A DNA stretch of 64,000 bases from Cupriavidus pauculus. GTDB lineage: Bacteria > Pseudomonadota > Gammaproteobacteria > Burkholderiales > Burkholderiaceae. The translations under genes and the position numbers were made by a program. This document shows, one piece after another, positions 1-8,068 of the stretch. Positions within the stretch are counted from its first letter, which is position 1. Every line of letters starts with the position of its first letter. The notes under the pieces are model-generated. The model saw only the letters and a program-made list of their open reading frames with translations, was not told the origin of the DNA and ran no database searches. The stretch covers positions 62,001 through 126,000 of the forward strand of contig NZ_BPUO01000006.1 in the NCBI RefSeq assembly GCF_022179805.1, written 5' to 3'.

Positions 1-333
1 ATAGATCACGCCGTGATCCACCGTGGCCGCCGTGCGGACGTACGGGATCAGGCTTTGCGACGTGCTCAGTGTCTGGCTGACCTCCGCGCACGGCCGGCCG
101 GCCAGCGGCACCACATGGTGCAGGCCCTGGGCCTTGACCGCATCGACCATGCGTTCGAGCGTGGCCACGATCTCGCTACCGATGCTGGCTTCGCGCCGGG
201 TGACGAGGTCGTCGACGTGGCGCCTCCCGATCCAGATGGCCATCGCGGCAAAACACAGGCACGTAAACGCCCACCCCAGCAGTGTCAGGGGCGACACGTG
301 CCAGCCGCCAAAGCGATCCTGCCAGAAATTCAA
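1..333 (-). CDS. CSS-motif EAL-type c-di-GMP phosphodiesterase, N-terminal part only
   Basis: The gene runs off the left edge of the window, so only the first 111 codons are present and the C-terminal domain is not seen. The reading frame has one membrane segment (about residues 16-36, SPLTLLGWAFTCLCFAAMAI), then a periplasmic stretch containing RPCAEVSQTLSTSQSLIPYV. That matches the beginning of the CSS-motif sensor domain found before EAL domains in c-di-GMP phosphodiesterases. No ATG lies in frame upstream. I chose TTG at 331-333 because GAGGGG sits 9 bases before it; TTG at 337-339 is the alternative. The EAL assignment is inference from the sensor domain. Confidence 0.6.
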   Translation of the reverse strand, partial: MNFWQDRFGGWHVSPLTLLGWAFTCLCFAAMAIWIGRRHVDDLVTRREASIGSEIVATLERMVDAVKAQGLHHVVPLAGRPCAEVSQTLSTSQSLIPYVRTAATVDHGVIY

Positions 334-453
334 GACCAAAGTCCCCTCGTTGTCGTCGTGCGTCGGTTCTTGCCGATTGTGGGCTGACCGCGTGTATGAA
401 TGCTGTCGGTTGCACGCCTACAAAAACGACCGGGGATCCGGGCATCGTGCCGG

Positions 454-1296
454 CTACATCACAGGTTCGAGCTTGCGATACTGGTTGTAATGCCGGATGG
501 CGCGATGCGGGTCGCCCAGCGCCTCATGCAAACGCGCGGCGTTGTAGTGGGCATCGGCAAAGTCGGGCGCCAGTGCAATGCACGCGTGGTAGCTCTCCAG
601 TGCCTCCCGCTGCGCACCGGCATCCTCCAGTGCAACGCCGAGATTGAAATGGATTAACGGTTGGCTGGGCAGATAACTGAGCGCCGTGCGGTATTCGGCG
701 ATGGCTTCGGCCACCCGGTGGTGGTCGCTCAGCAGGCAGCCCAGATTGAGCCAGGCATCGAGGTAGTCGGGCGCCTGCGCCACGGCCTGGCGGTATGCAA
801 ATTCGGCGTCACCCGGCGCCGTGCGCTCCAGCGCCACGCCTCGCTCGAACCATGCCGCCGGGTCGGTTTCAGGCGGCTCAGCACGGGCTGCCGGTAGCGT
901 GGCATCGCGGCGCATCTCGACAACCTCAGCGGAAGCGGGCGGGCTGCCCGCATCATCGAGATCGAGCACGAACTGGCCGGAATCGACATGCCAGCGGCCG
1001 CGCCGGTCCTGCACCGCGACATCGCCACCCACGGCGGTCACGCGCATGCCGGTGGGCGGCCGCCCTTCTCCCAGCCCCTGCAGGCGCCGCAGTGACCGCG
1101 TGACATGCCGGGTTGGGATGCCCGCCTCGCGCAGCGACTGGGCCGTGCGCAGCAGCACCACATCCTGGAAGCTGAAACGGTATTCGCGGCGCGTGCCGCG
1201 CCGGGGCGCAATCACGCCGGACGCAATCAGTGCGGTGATGACGGTACGCGAAATGCCCAGCAGCGCCTGGACATCGCGCGTGGAATAGGCTTGCAT
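454..1296 (-). CDS. MerR-type DNA-binding protein fused to TPR repeats
   Basis: 280 residues. Residues 1-75 form a MerR-like winged helix (YSTRDVQALLGISRTVITAL, followed by a PRRGTRREYRF wing). A low-complexity linker follows, then about three tetratricopeptide repeats from residue 155 to 275 (AWLNLGCLL, IHFNLGVALEDAG, AHYNAARLHEALGDPHRAI). It lacks the usual MerR effector domain, so the TPR part probably binds a partner protein. The gene lies 15 bases downstream of ku on the same strand, so co-transcription is likely and a role with NHEJ is plausible but unproven. Target genes cannot be read from the sequence. Confidence 0.75.
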   Translation of the reverse strand: MQAYSTRDVQALLGISRTVITALIASGVIAPRRGTRREYRFSFQDVVLLRTAQSLREAGIPTRHVTRSLRRLQGLGEGRPPTGMRVTAVGGDVAVQDRRGRWHVDSGQFVLDLDDAGSPPASAEVVEMRRDATLPAARAEPPETDPAAWFERGVALERTAPGDAEFAYRQAVAQAPDYLDAWLNLGCLLSDHHRVAEAIAEYRTALSYLPSQPLIHFNLGVALEDAGAQREALESYHACIALAPDFADAHYNAARLHEALGDPHRAIRHYNQYRKLEPVM

Positions 1297-1311
1297 TGCC
1301 GGCGGCGCCCC

Positions 1312-2220
1312 CTACTTGCGAGCCGCGCGGCGCGGCACTTCAACGGGCGCGGCGGCAGCACGCCGGGCTGTCTTGCGCGCCGGGGCCTCCGGCGCGGCCT
1401 TGGCCGCCGCCTTGCCCGCGCTCTTGGCCGCGGGTTGCCGCTTGTTGCTGCCGATGCTCTTGCGCAGCGCTTCCATCAGGTCGATCACCTCGCCGCCGGC
1501 CGGCGCCGGGGTCTCGGCGGCCACCGTGATCTTCTTGCCGGCGATCTTCTTGTCGATCTGATCCAGGATGCGCTGCTTTTCCTCGTCGGCGTAGGCGGTG
1601 GGGTCGTACCCTTCCACCGCGTTCTGCTCGATCAGTTGCTGGGCCAGCTTGAGTTCGGCCGGCGCCACGTCGGCACGCTCCACATGCAGGTCGGCCATGT
1701 CGCGCACCTCGTCCGCGTACAGCAGTTGCTGCAGGATCAGGCCATCGTCGCCCACCCGGATCTGCACCATGTACTGCTTGCCCTTCCAGGCCCACTTGGC
1801 CAGCGCGCAGGTGCCGGTTTCGCGCATGGCCTCGGCCAGCAGGTTGTAGGGCTTGGCGCCGCGCTTGTCGGGGCCCAGGTAATACGCCTTGTCGAAATAG
1901 ATGGGATCGACGGCGCCCACGGGCATGAACGACACGATATCGATGGTCTGCTCCGCCGCATCCTCCAGCGCCTTGAGTTCTTCGGGCGTGAAGGTCACAT
2001 AGCGGTCCTTCTCGAATTCGTAGCCCTTGACCATGTCGGCGCGCTCGACGACCACATCTTCCTTCAGGCAGATGTACTGCTGGCGCAACCTGGAGCCGCA
2101 GCCCTTGTGCAGCATGTTGAAGCTGATGGCGGACTTGCTCTCCGTGGCCGAATAGACCTTCACGGGGATGGACACCAGCCCGAAGCTGATCGATAGCGAA
2201 GCAATGGAACGTGCGGCCAT
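1312..2220 (-). CDS. ku: Non-homologous end joining protein Ku
   Basis: 302 residues. Prokaryotic Ku is a homodimeric ring that binds DNA double-strand ends and recruits LigD. The Ku core covers about residues 1-255, beginning ARSIASLSISFGLVSIPVKV and including CLKEDVVVERADMVKGYEF. It is followed by a Lys/Arg/Ala-rich tail (RKTARRAAAAPVEVPRRAARK) typical of the DNA-binding extension. I chose ATG 2218-2220 over an in-frame start 30 bases upstream because GAGGA precedes it at good spacing and the protein then starts like the family. No ligD is visible in the window; the downstream gene is the MerR/TPR protein. Confidence 0.93.
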   Translation of the reverse strand: MAARSIASLSISFGLVSIPVKVYSATESKSAISFNMLHKGCGSRLRQQYICLKEDVVVERADMVKGYEFEKDRYVTFTPEELKALEDAAEQTIDIVSFMPVGAVDPIYFDKAYYLGPDKRGAKPYNLLAEAMRETGTCALAKWAWKGKQYMVQIRVGDDGLILQQLLYADEVRDMADLHVERADVAPAELKLAQQLIEQNAVEGYDPTAYADEEKQRILDQIDKKIAGKKITVAAETPAPAGGEVIDLMEALRKSIGSNKRQPAAKSAGKAAAKAAPEAPARKTARRAAAAPVEVPRRAARK

Positions 2221-2324
2221 GGCGACATCCTCCCGCAAGACGCAGGTCATCGTTCCAGCAAGTCTAGTGCGCGAGACGCGGACCCTGCCAGTGGCAGGCC
2301 GCCATGTGCGGCGTCAGACGCGTC

Positions 2325-3308
2325 CTACGCGTCCTGAGCTGGATCGGCGGCGTCCGGGGATGCATCGTCAGCATGGCCCGCGCGAAGCTGGCGGTGCTGA
2401 CGGCGATAGGCGCCCGGGCCAACGCCGAAGTGTTGCGTGAAGACCCGGCCAAAAGCGGCCTGCGAGGCATAGCCACATTGATCGGCCACCGCTGCCGCGG
2501 ACTGTCCGTCGCGGCGCAGCAGCCGTGCGGCGCGCTCCATGCGCAGCGTGGTGACCAGTTCCAGCGGGGTGATGCCAAGCTGGGCAAACCGGCGCGCCAG
2601 CGTGGCACGCGACACGTTGCAGATGTCCGCCAGGCTGTCGACGGTCCACGGCTTCTCCGGGTTGCGCACCACGGCATCGACGGCCCGCGCCATGCGCCCG
2701 TCGGCCATCAGCGCCAGCACCCCGTGCGATATCGCGCCCTGGGCGATCAGCGTGCGCAGCAGCACCGTGAACAGCGCGGTCGACAGATCGCCGATGATGG
2801 CCACGCTGCCGGGCCCCGGTGCGCCCGCTTCCACATGCATCATGCCAATCAGGCCGCGCAGCCAGCCCAGGCTGGCCTCGCCATTGCCCTGGGCCTGAGC
2901 GGTCTTGACGCACAGCATCTCGGGAAACGCGCGCAGCAGCACGTCGGCCGAACTGCCGAGCACAAAGGTGCCGCACAAGATATCGAGCGGTTCGGCGGCC
3001 CCCGGCACGGTCACTTCCGTCACCACGCCATTGAAGTGCCGCGATTCGGCCGGGCGCGTCTTGCCGCCATGCACGCCGGACAACGTATGCGCCGCGCCGT
3101 GCGGAAACAGCAGCACATCGCCGGCCGCCACGCGCTGCAAATCGGCACCCATCGACACATCGGCCTCGCCATCGAGGATCGCGTGGTAAGGCACGTGCCC
3201 GGGCGCGGCCTGCGCATTGTGGGCGGACCAGGCGCCCGCCACGCGGCAATGCAGGTCGACGGTGCCCGATGGCGCCAGCAGGCGTATCAGTTCGCTGAGA
3301 CTGTCCAT
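2325..3308 (-). CDS. AraC-family transcriptional regulator with cupin sensor
   Basis: 327 residues. An N-terminal cupin_6-type ligand domain (about 1-190, DVLLFPHGAAHTLSG) is followed by an AraC HTH pair (about 220-315), with WTVDSLADICNVSRATLARR and CGYASQAAFGRVFTQHFGVG. The start at 3306-3308 gives MDSLSELIRLL, the usual family beginning; an upstream in-frame start adds 8 residues. It diverges from the AhpD-like gene at 3482, the common arrangement for this regulator type and its target, so it probably controls that gene. The effector is unknown. Confidence 0.85.
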   Translation of the reverse strand: MDSLSELIRLLAPSGTVDLHCRVAGAWSAHNAQAAPGHVPYHAILDGEADVSMGADLQRVAAGDVLLFPHGAAHTLSGVHGGKTRPAESRHFNGVVTEVTVPGAAEPLDILCGTFVLGSSADVLLRAFPEMLCVKTAQAQGNGEASLGWLRGLIGMMHVEAGAPGPGSVAIIGDLSTALFTVLLRTLIAQGAISHGVLALMADGRMARAVDAVVRNPEKPWTVDSLADICNVSRATLARRFAQLGITPLELVTTLRMERAARLLRRDGQSAAAVADQCGYASQAAFGRVFTQHFGVGPGAYRRQHRQLRAGHADDASPDAADPAQDA

Positions 3309-3341
3309 TTTTGGAGTGAGACGATCGAGCAAAAAGTTGAG

Positions 3342-3370
3342 CGGATTCTAATCCATTCGGATCTTAGCCG
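3342..3370. promoter_or_regulatory. candidate AraC operator between divergent genes
   Basis: Two copies of CGGAT begin 16 bases apart (3342 and 3358), each followed by a CT-AG/CT-AA-like block. The first copy also forms the small palindrome GGATTCTAATCC. AraC proteins usually bind such spaced direct repeats. The assignment rests only on position and repetition. Confidence 0.3.
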
Positions 3371-3481
3371 CACCTACTATTGAGTCCAAGGAAGCGCCGC
3401 ACACCAACCGGTTCAGCGCCCGAAACCACCCGAAGTTACTCGACAACTCGCCATACCAGTCAATCCGAAGGAGCTTTCATC

Positions 3482-4024
3482 ATGACCACCCGCCTGCACA
3501 CCATCGCCGTCCACGAAGCCACCGGCCAGACCGCCGAACTGTTCGGCGCCATTCGCAAGGCCGTCGGCAAGGTGCCAAACGCCTACGCAACCATCGGCAG
3601 CAACGCCCCGGCCGTACTGGCCCAGGCACTGCAGACCAACGCCGTACTGAAGCAAGGCAGCCTGTCCGGCAAGGAACTGGAGGCCATCAACCTGGCCGTC
3701 AGCGAAAAAAGCGGTTGTGATTATTGTGTGGCCGCCCATACCCTGATGGCCACCAAGCTGGCGGGCCTGACCGTGGAGCAGACTCAGCAATTGCGCCGTG
3801 GCAGCTACCCGGAAGATGCAAAGATCGAAGCTCTGACGCACTTCGCCTTGGAACTGGTGAGCACCAGCGGCACCGTGCCCGCCGCCAGCGTGGAAGCAGT
3901 GCGCGCCGCCGGCTACAACGACGCGCAGATCGTTGAAGCGATTGCCGCGATCAGCGCGATCCTGTTCACCAACATGATCAACCGCGTCAACGACACGACG
4001 CTCGACTTCCCCGCCGTGGTCTGA
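3482..4024 (+). CDS. Carboxymuconolactone decarboxylase / AhpD-like protein
   Basis: 180 residues. The AhpD-fold core carries the redox/proton-relay motif SGCDYCVAAH (about residues 79-88: Cys-x-x-Cys-x-x-x-His with a nearby upstream Glu), typical of alkylhydroperoxidase-like peroxidases of this family. The N-terminal part (GKVPNAYATIGSNAP) matches the peroxidase-related subgroup. ATG 3482 follows GGAG at 3470-3473; the frame is open upstream to 3380 but without a better start. It probably reduces peroxides or reacts with small electrophiles. The divergent AraC gene is the likely regulator. It ends 7 bases before the convergent surface-antigen gene. The substrate is not inferable. Confidence 0.85.
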   Translation: MTTRLHTIAVHEATGQTAELFGAIRKAVGKVPNAYATIGSNAPAVLAQALQTNAVLKQGSLSGKELEAINLAVSEKSGCDYCVAAHTLMATKLAGLTVEQTQQLRRGSYPEDAKIEALTHFALELVSTSGTVPAASVEAVRAAGYNDAQIVEAIAAISAILFTNMINRVNDTTLDFPAVV

Positions 4025-4031
4025 GGCGAGG

Positions 4032-5246
4032 CTACTTCCAGGCGCTGCCGACCTGGATGTAGAACGCGTTCTGGTCCTTGCTGTGGGCCACGTCGATCCC
4101 CATCGACAGCCCCAGCTTGCGGGCGATCATGTAGCGGAAACCGCCACCGACACTGAACACGGTGGCGGCGTCCGAGAAATCATTCCAGCGGCCGTACGCC
4201 TTGCCGGTGCCCGTGAACGCCAGCAACGACCAGCGCGGCGTCACGTCCCAGCGCAACTCCACCTCGGCAGCCAGCGCGTTGCGGTCCTGGTAGCGGCCTT
4301 TCTGCACGCCACGCAGGTCAACATACGGCTGCGCATAGAACGGGACATCGCCCGTGGAAAACTGCGTATCGGCCCGCAGGCCCAGGATCCAGGTGCGCGC
4401 CAGCGGCAGCCACGTAAAGCCCCGTGCGTTGAACATGTTGAAGCTCTGCGTGCTGCCAAATCCGCCGCGCGCGAACTGGGCCTCGATTTCCGCGTAGCTG
4501 CCCTTGTTCGGATAGAAAATGTTGTCGCGCGAATCGTAGTCAATCACGATGCCGCCCTTGCCGATGCGCTGATCCTTCTGGATCGGCCCCAGCTCGTCCG
4601 ACGCCGCGCCGAACTTGAACGTGGCCGAGGTATCCGCATAGACGTAGCGCGGACCGACATACCAGTGGGAATCCGCCAGACGGAACAGCAGCTGCTGGAC
4701 CAGCGCAAAGCCATCGAGCGTGTACGAGCGCGGCTGGTTCTGCTGGCCGAAATATTCGAGGTTTGCGTTGACCTTGCCGATGCCGCCGAGGTAGCGGATG
4801 CGGTCACCGCCCCAGGTATGGAAATGCAGGGCGCCGGCGGCCCAGGTACCGTTTTCCGTATAGGCGCCACCCACTGCCGTGATATTGGGCGGGGCCGGCC
4901 CCTTGCCCGATTCGCGGGCCGCCTGCGCGGCCTCCGCCATCGACTCCGAGAAAAACGCCAGTCCCAGCCCGAATCCATATCCGACTGCCGGTTCGGTGAT
5001 GACCATCGGCACCGGCAACGCGCCCTTGTGATGAAGCAGGAAGTCGCTCATGTCGAGCATCCCGTCTTCCGGATCGAAAAAGGACAGCTTGGGCTTGGCT
5101 GCGGGGTCCGCCGGCGTCATGGGCTTGGGGGCGGGGTCCGATGTCTCGGGTTCGGCGGCGGCCGGCGCTGCCGCGCTGGCCAGACACGTCAGTGCCATCG
5201 TTGCGAAAAAACTGCCGACGTACTTCCGGGCGGATTGCACTGGCAT
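4032..5246 (-). CDS. Outer-membrane beta-barrel protein (bacterial surface antigen, D15/BamA-type)
   Basis: 404 residues. A signal peptide (about 1-31, hydrophobic core FFATMALTCLASAAA) and a Pro/Ala-rich linker precede a 16-strand-type Bac_surface_Ag barrel with alternating aromatic residues, the block VIDYDSRDNIFYPNKGSYAE, and a C-terminal outer-membrane strand ending FYIQVGSAWK. No POTRA repeats are present, so this is an isolated barrel rather than BamA or TamA. Start 5244-5246 was chosen because it places the signal peptide at the N-terminus and has GGAG upstream; the frame runs on to 5345. Its role is unknown; related proteins are annotated only as surface antigen or glyceraldehyde-3-phosphate-dehydrogenase-like membrane proteins. 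Confidence 0.8.
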   Translation of the reverse strand: MPVQSARKYVGSFFATMALTCLASAAAPAAAEPETSDPAPKPMTPADPAAKPKLSFFDPEDGMLDMSDFLLHHKGALPVPMVITEPAVGYGFGLGLAFFSESMAEAAQAARESGKGPAPPNITAVGGAYTENGTWAAGALHFHTWGGDRIRYLGGIGKVNANLEYFGQQNQPRSYTLDGFALVQQLLFRLADSHWYVGPRYVYADTSATFKFGAASDELGPIQKDQRIGKGGIVIDYDSRDNIFYPNKGSYAEIEAQFARGGFGSTQSFNMFNARGFTWLPLARTWILGLRADTQFSTGDVPFYAQPYVDLRGVQKGRYQDRNALAAEVELRWDVTPRWSLLAFTGTGKAYGRWNDFSDAATVFSVGGGFRYMIARKLGLSMGIDVAHSKDQNAFYIQVGSAWK

Positions 5247-5430
5247 GCCGTGAACTCCGGTGGCGGTGACTGGCGCTGGCTTGCCTGGCACGTCAAGCCC
5301 CGTCCGCCGAATGTACTGGAGTGCAGGCCCCGGTGCCCGCCGCAACGTGATGAACTTTCTTGCACTACGCCTTAAGTACTTTCGCCAGCTTTTCCGGCGC
5401 CCTCCCCTGCACGCATCCTTGTATCACGCA

Positions 5431-5457
5431 TTGACATAATGTCGAGTCATTACATAA
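5431..5457 (+). promoter_or_regulatory. possible sigma-70 promoter for the MarR gene
   Basis: A perfect TTGACA at 5431-5436 is followed after 16 bases by CATAAC as a weak -10. The spacer holds the inverted repeat TAATG-n6-CATTA, a possible repressor site. The distance to the GTG start (about 250 bases) would give a long leader. Confidence 0.4.
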
Positions 5458-5485
5458 CCCGTACGGGGGATTATCTCTGACGCCG

Positions 5486-5501
5486 CCAATTGACCAATTG
5501 G
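5486..5501. promoter_or_regulatory. palindromic site, candidate MarR operator
   Basis: CCAATTG-AC-CAATTGG: 7-base perfect inverted arms around a 2-base centre, the size and symmetry of MarR-dimer sites. It lies about 200 bases before the MarR start codon and downstream of the TTGACA promoter, so binding could block transcription. Confidence 0.45.
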
Positions 5502-5666
5502 TAAATCCCTACGTCACAGTTTCATGCATTCCATTTCATCTAATTCGAGACACAATAAAATTGAATTCCCATTCCGCAATGGTTTTGCCAGACTACCGTC
5601 CGACGAATGCTTGAAACACAAGGATTCGCTCGAGGCGTGGATCGGTTGCTGACCGATCAACTTTCT

Positions 5667-5688
5667 ATCAGTGCAACATCAGTGCAAC
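5667..5688 (+). repeat. perfect tandem duplication of an 11-base unit
   Basis: ATCAGTGCAAC occurs twice head to tail, ending 16 bases before the MarR GTG start and just before its AAGGAAA ribosome-binding site. It may be a regulatory half-site pair or a simple duplication. Confidence 0.7.
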
Positions 5689-5704
5689 GCAAAGGAAAAC
5701 CGTC

Positions 5705-6145
5705 GTGAAGCACTACACACCAGACAATTTCCAACTGACGCAAAGCATTGGCTTTCACCTTAACCGGGCGCGCAACAGCCTGCTGATGGAAATGGACTCC
5801 GCGCTCCGCCCGCTGGACATCAACGGCCAGCAAATGGGTATCCTGCTTTCACTCACTCGGGGGATGGCCAGTACCCCGTTCGAAATCAGCAAACTGCTCG
5901 GCGTAGATAGCGGATTGATGACCCGCATGCTGGACAAGCTAGAGGAAAAAGGGCTAATCGAACACAGCCGTAGCATCGACGATCGCCGTGTGGTGAATTT
6001 GACCCTGACCACCAAGGGCAGAAACATTGCGCAGCAGATTCCCACTATTGCACCGGAGGTGCTGAATCACCGGTTGCAGGGATTTACCGTTGAGGAATTC
6101 GAGGAATTCCGCCGGCTTCTGCAGAAATTCGTTACCGGCGGTTGA
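5705..6145 (+). CDS. MarR-family transcriptional regulator
   Basis: 146 residues with a complete MarR winged helix. The recognition region is ISKLLGVDSGLMTRMLDKLE and the wing is KGLIEHSRSIDDRRVVNLTLT with the conserved DxRxxxL pattern. The start is GTG 5705-5707, preceded by AAGGAAA. It is convergent with the FAD-dehydrogenase operon, whose last gene ends at 6230. MarR proteins usually repress themselves and a neighbouring efflux, aromatic or oxidative-stress gene; the palindrome at 5486 is a candidate own operator. The ligand is unknown. Confidence 0.88.
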   Translation: MKHYTPDNFQLTQSIGFHLNRARNSLLMEMDSALRPLDINGQQMGILLSLTRGMASTPFEISKLLGVDSGLMTRMLDKLEEKGLIEHSRSIDDRRVVNLTLTTKGRNIAQQIPTIAPEVLNHRLQGFTVEEFEEFRRLLQKFVTGG

Positions 6146-6229
6146 GACGAATATCAGAGGTAGTCTGAGGCAATTACCGCAATGTCGATGTTCATGATGT
6201 TCGGACGAGCAAATAGCACCGTATTATCT

Positions 6230-8068
6230 TCAATTATCTGACCGTAACGAAGATACTGCGCGTTGCGATTGCTCGATGGCGGCCGTCACCGAAGGGCTTG
6301 CGGCCACGTCGGCACCAGCGATGCGGATATTGCCGATACCGCGCCCTGCCTGCTCCAGCGCGGCCTGCAGCCCGGCATCGTCGGGCGTCAGCGTCGATGG
6401 CATATAGCTGTAGCCATGCGCCCACCGATTGACCGTAATGCCACGGATATCGCGCGCGCCCTGGAAACCGCCGGGAGCCAGCATGCGGTCGAGCTGCGTC
6501 CGGATGTCCTGCTCCAGCACGTCGAATGGTGTGCCCAGCAGGAACGCCCGCCCGGCACGAAAACGCTCGCGAGCCTGCATGCCGCTGTCCGGCACCGTGG
6601 GCACATAGAGCATGTGCAGCACCACCGGATCGTCCCGGCCGCCCGACACCGGCTCCAGCCAGATATCCGAATACGGCATCGTCGGCGCGTGGATGCGCCA
6701 CGCCTTCAGGGCATCGAACGCCCGCCAGTTATCCAGCGCTACCTTCGAATAGACCACCGGCGCCTTGACGTCCGATCTCAGCGCCTGCTTGGCCGCCGCC
6801 GGCAAGGTGGGCAGGATGAACGGCACCATCATCCCGTAGCCCGCCACAATCACATGCTGCGCTTCCACCCGCTGCAGATTGCCCTGCCAGCCATAGGTGA
6901 CGCGCGTGATGCGCACATCGGGTTCGATTGCAATGGCAGTGCTGTTCAGCCGGATGCGCACGGGCTGGCCATCCTGGTCCAGCTTGCCGTAATCGATGCG
7001 GGCGTCCCGCGCCGTGGCCGCGCGCCCTGCGGGCAGCGCGGCGGGCACCAGTTGCCCCACCAGCGCGCGGGCCAGCGTGGCGTTGCCATCCGGGAACCAT
7101 TGCCGCGACAGCGGCGACTTGCCGAGCCGCGCGTCTCCGGCTGGCGCGGGCATCCCGGCGCCAGCCGGCAGGCCGATCGCAATGGCCTGCGCCACCGAAA
7201 TACCGTCCGCATCCAGCGCATAGGCGTCCTGGCTGCGGCTGCGCAGAAAGCGCAGGCCCGCCAGACCGACGCCGGCCTTGTCGCGCAGGAATGCCGCGTA
7301 GCGTGTGGTCTGCAGATACTGGCGCCGGGCATCCCCGGGCATGCCCGCCAGGAAATCGGTCGCACCCAGTGCCAGCCTTAGCAGCGCCTCGCGATCGGCC
7401 GCTGGTAGTGGCGCTTTCGCCAGAAAATCGCGCAGCGCATCGGGTGCTACCGTGGCACCGCGCACGCGGGCGTCGATGGCTGCCGCATACGGATCGCCCG
7501 CCAGCCATTGATCGCGCCCGAAATGTTCGCTGTCGAAAAAGACCGCGCGGCCCAGACCACGCCGCTCGTAGTCCTCGCCGGGCGCCATGCGCGCCTGCGC
7601 TGTCGGTTCGATGGCCAGGCCCGCCAGCAGGCTCCGCACGGCGGCGTTGTCGTTGGCCGACGGCGGCATGTCGGCGCTGCCGCCATAGGTGACCAGGGTC
7701 CGGCCGCGCACCGTGAATTCGTTGCGCTTGGCGTGACCGCCAAAATCGTCGTGATTGTCGAGGATCAGGATGCGGCGCCCGGCACCAAAGCGGCGCTGAT
7801 AGAACCACGCCGCCGCCAGCCCGCCGATGCCGCCGCCCACCACCACCAGGTCGTAGGCCTCCTTGGCCAGCACGCCGGGGTAGACCGCGCCTTCGCGCGC
7901 CAGGCTGTGGGCCAGCGTGAAGGTGCCGGCATGATTGCCGCGCAAGCCGGTCAGCGCGGGCGGATAGGCAGCGGCCGGCGCGCCGGCCGCCAGCAACTGG
8001 GCGGGCGCCAGGCCGGCCGCGACCGACAGCGCGGCCCCGTTGAGAAAGTCTCGACGCGTGATGGTCAT
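6230..8068 (-). CDS. Tat-exported FAD-dependent dehydrogenase, spermidine-dehydrogenase (SpdH) type
   Basis: 612 residues. The N-terminus has a twin-arginine signal (ITRRDFLNGAALSVAAGLAP). A Rossmann FAD site follows at about residues 72-107 (DLVVVGGGIGGLAAAW, then ILILDNHDDFGGHAKRNEF), the signature of SpdH-like amine dehydrogenases. C-terminal FAD contacts include NIRIAGADVAASPSVTAAIE. Its start overlaps the stop of the cytochrome c gene by ATGA (8065-8068), so the two are translationally coupled and the cytochrome is the probable electron acceptor in the periplasm. It is the third gene after an OpuB-like transporter. A polyamine or other amine is a reasonable substrate guess, but family specificity is poorly known. 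Confidence 0.75.
   Translation of the reverse strand: MTITRRDFLNGAALSVAAGLAPAQLLAAGAPAAAYPPALTGLRGNHAGTFTLAHSLAREGAVYPGVLAKEAYDLVVVGGGIGGLAAAWFYQRRFGAGRRILILDNHDDFGGHAKRNEFTVRGRTLVTYGGSADMPPSANDNAAVRSLLAGLAIEPTAQARMAPGEDYERRGLGRAVFFDSEHFGRDQWLAGDPYAAAIDARVRGATVAPDALRDFLAKAPLPAADREALLRLALGATDFLAGMPGDARRQYLQTTRYAAFLRDKAGVGLAGLRFLRSRSQDAYALDADGISVAQAIAIGLPAGAGMPAPAGDARLGKSPLSRQWFPDGNATLARALVGQLVPAALPAGRAATARDARIDYGKLDQDGQPVRIRLNSTAIAIEPDVRITRVTYGWQGNLQRVEAQHVIVAGYGMMVPFILPTLPAAAKQALRSDVKAPVVYSKVALDNWRAFDALKAWRIHAPTMPYSDIWLEPVSGGRDDPVVLHMLYVPTVPDSGMQARERFRAGRAFLLGTPFDVLEQDIRTQLDRMLAPGGFQGARDIRGITVNRWAHGYSYMPSTLTPDDAGLQAALEQAGRGIGNIRIAGADVAASPSVTAAIEQSQRAVSSLRSDN

Larger units (their letters stand above)
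5247..5704. other. AT-richer intergenic leader, no gene
   Basis: 458 bases with no convincing ORF and clearly lower GC than its surroundings. It carries a possible sigma-70 promoter (5431-5457), an inverted repeat TAATG/CATTA inside that promoter, a strong palindrome at 5486-5501, the inverted repeat GATCGGT/ACCGATC at 5640-5658, and two perfect tandem copies of ATCAGTGCAAC at 5667-5688 just before the MarR start. Confidence 0.7.
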
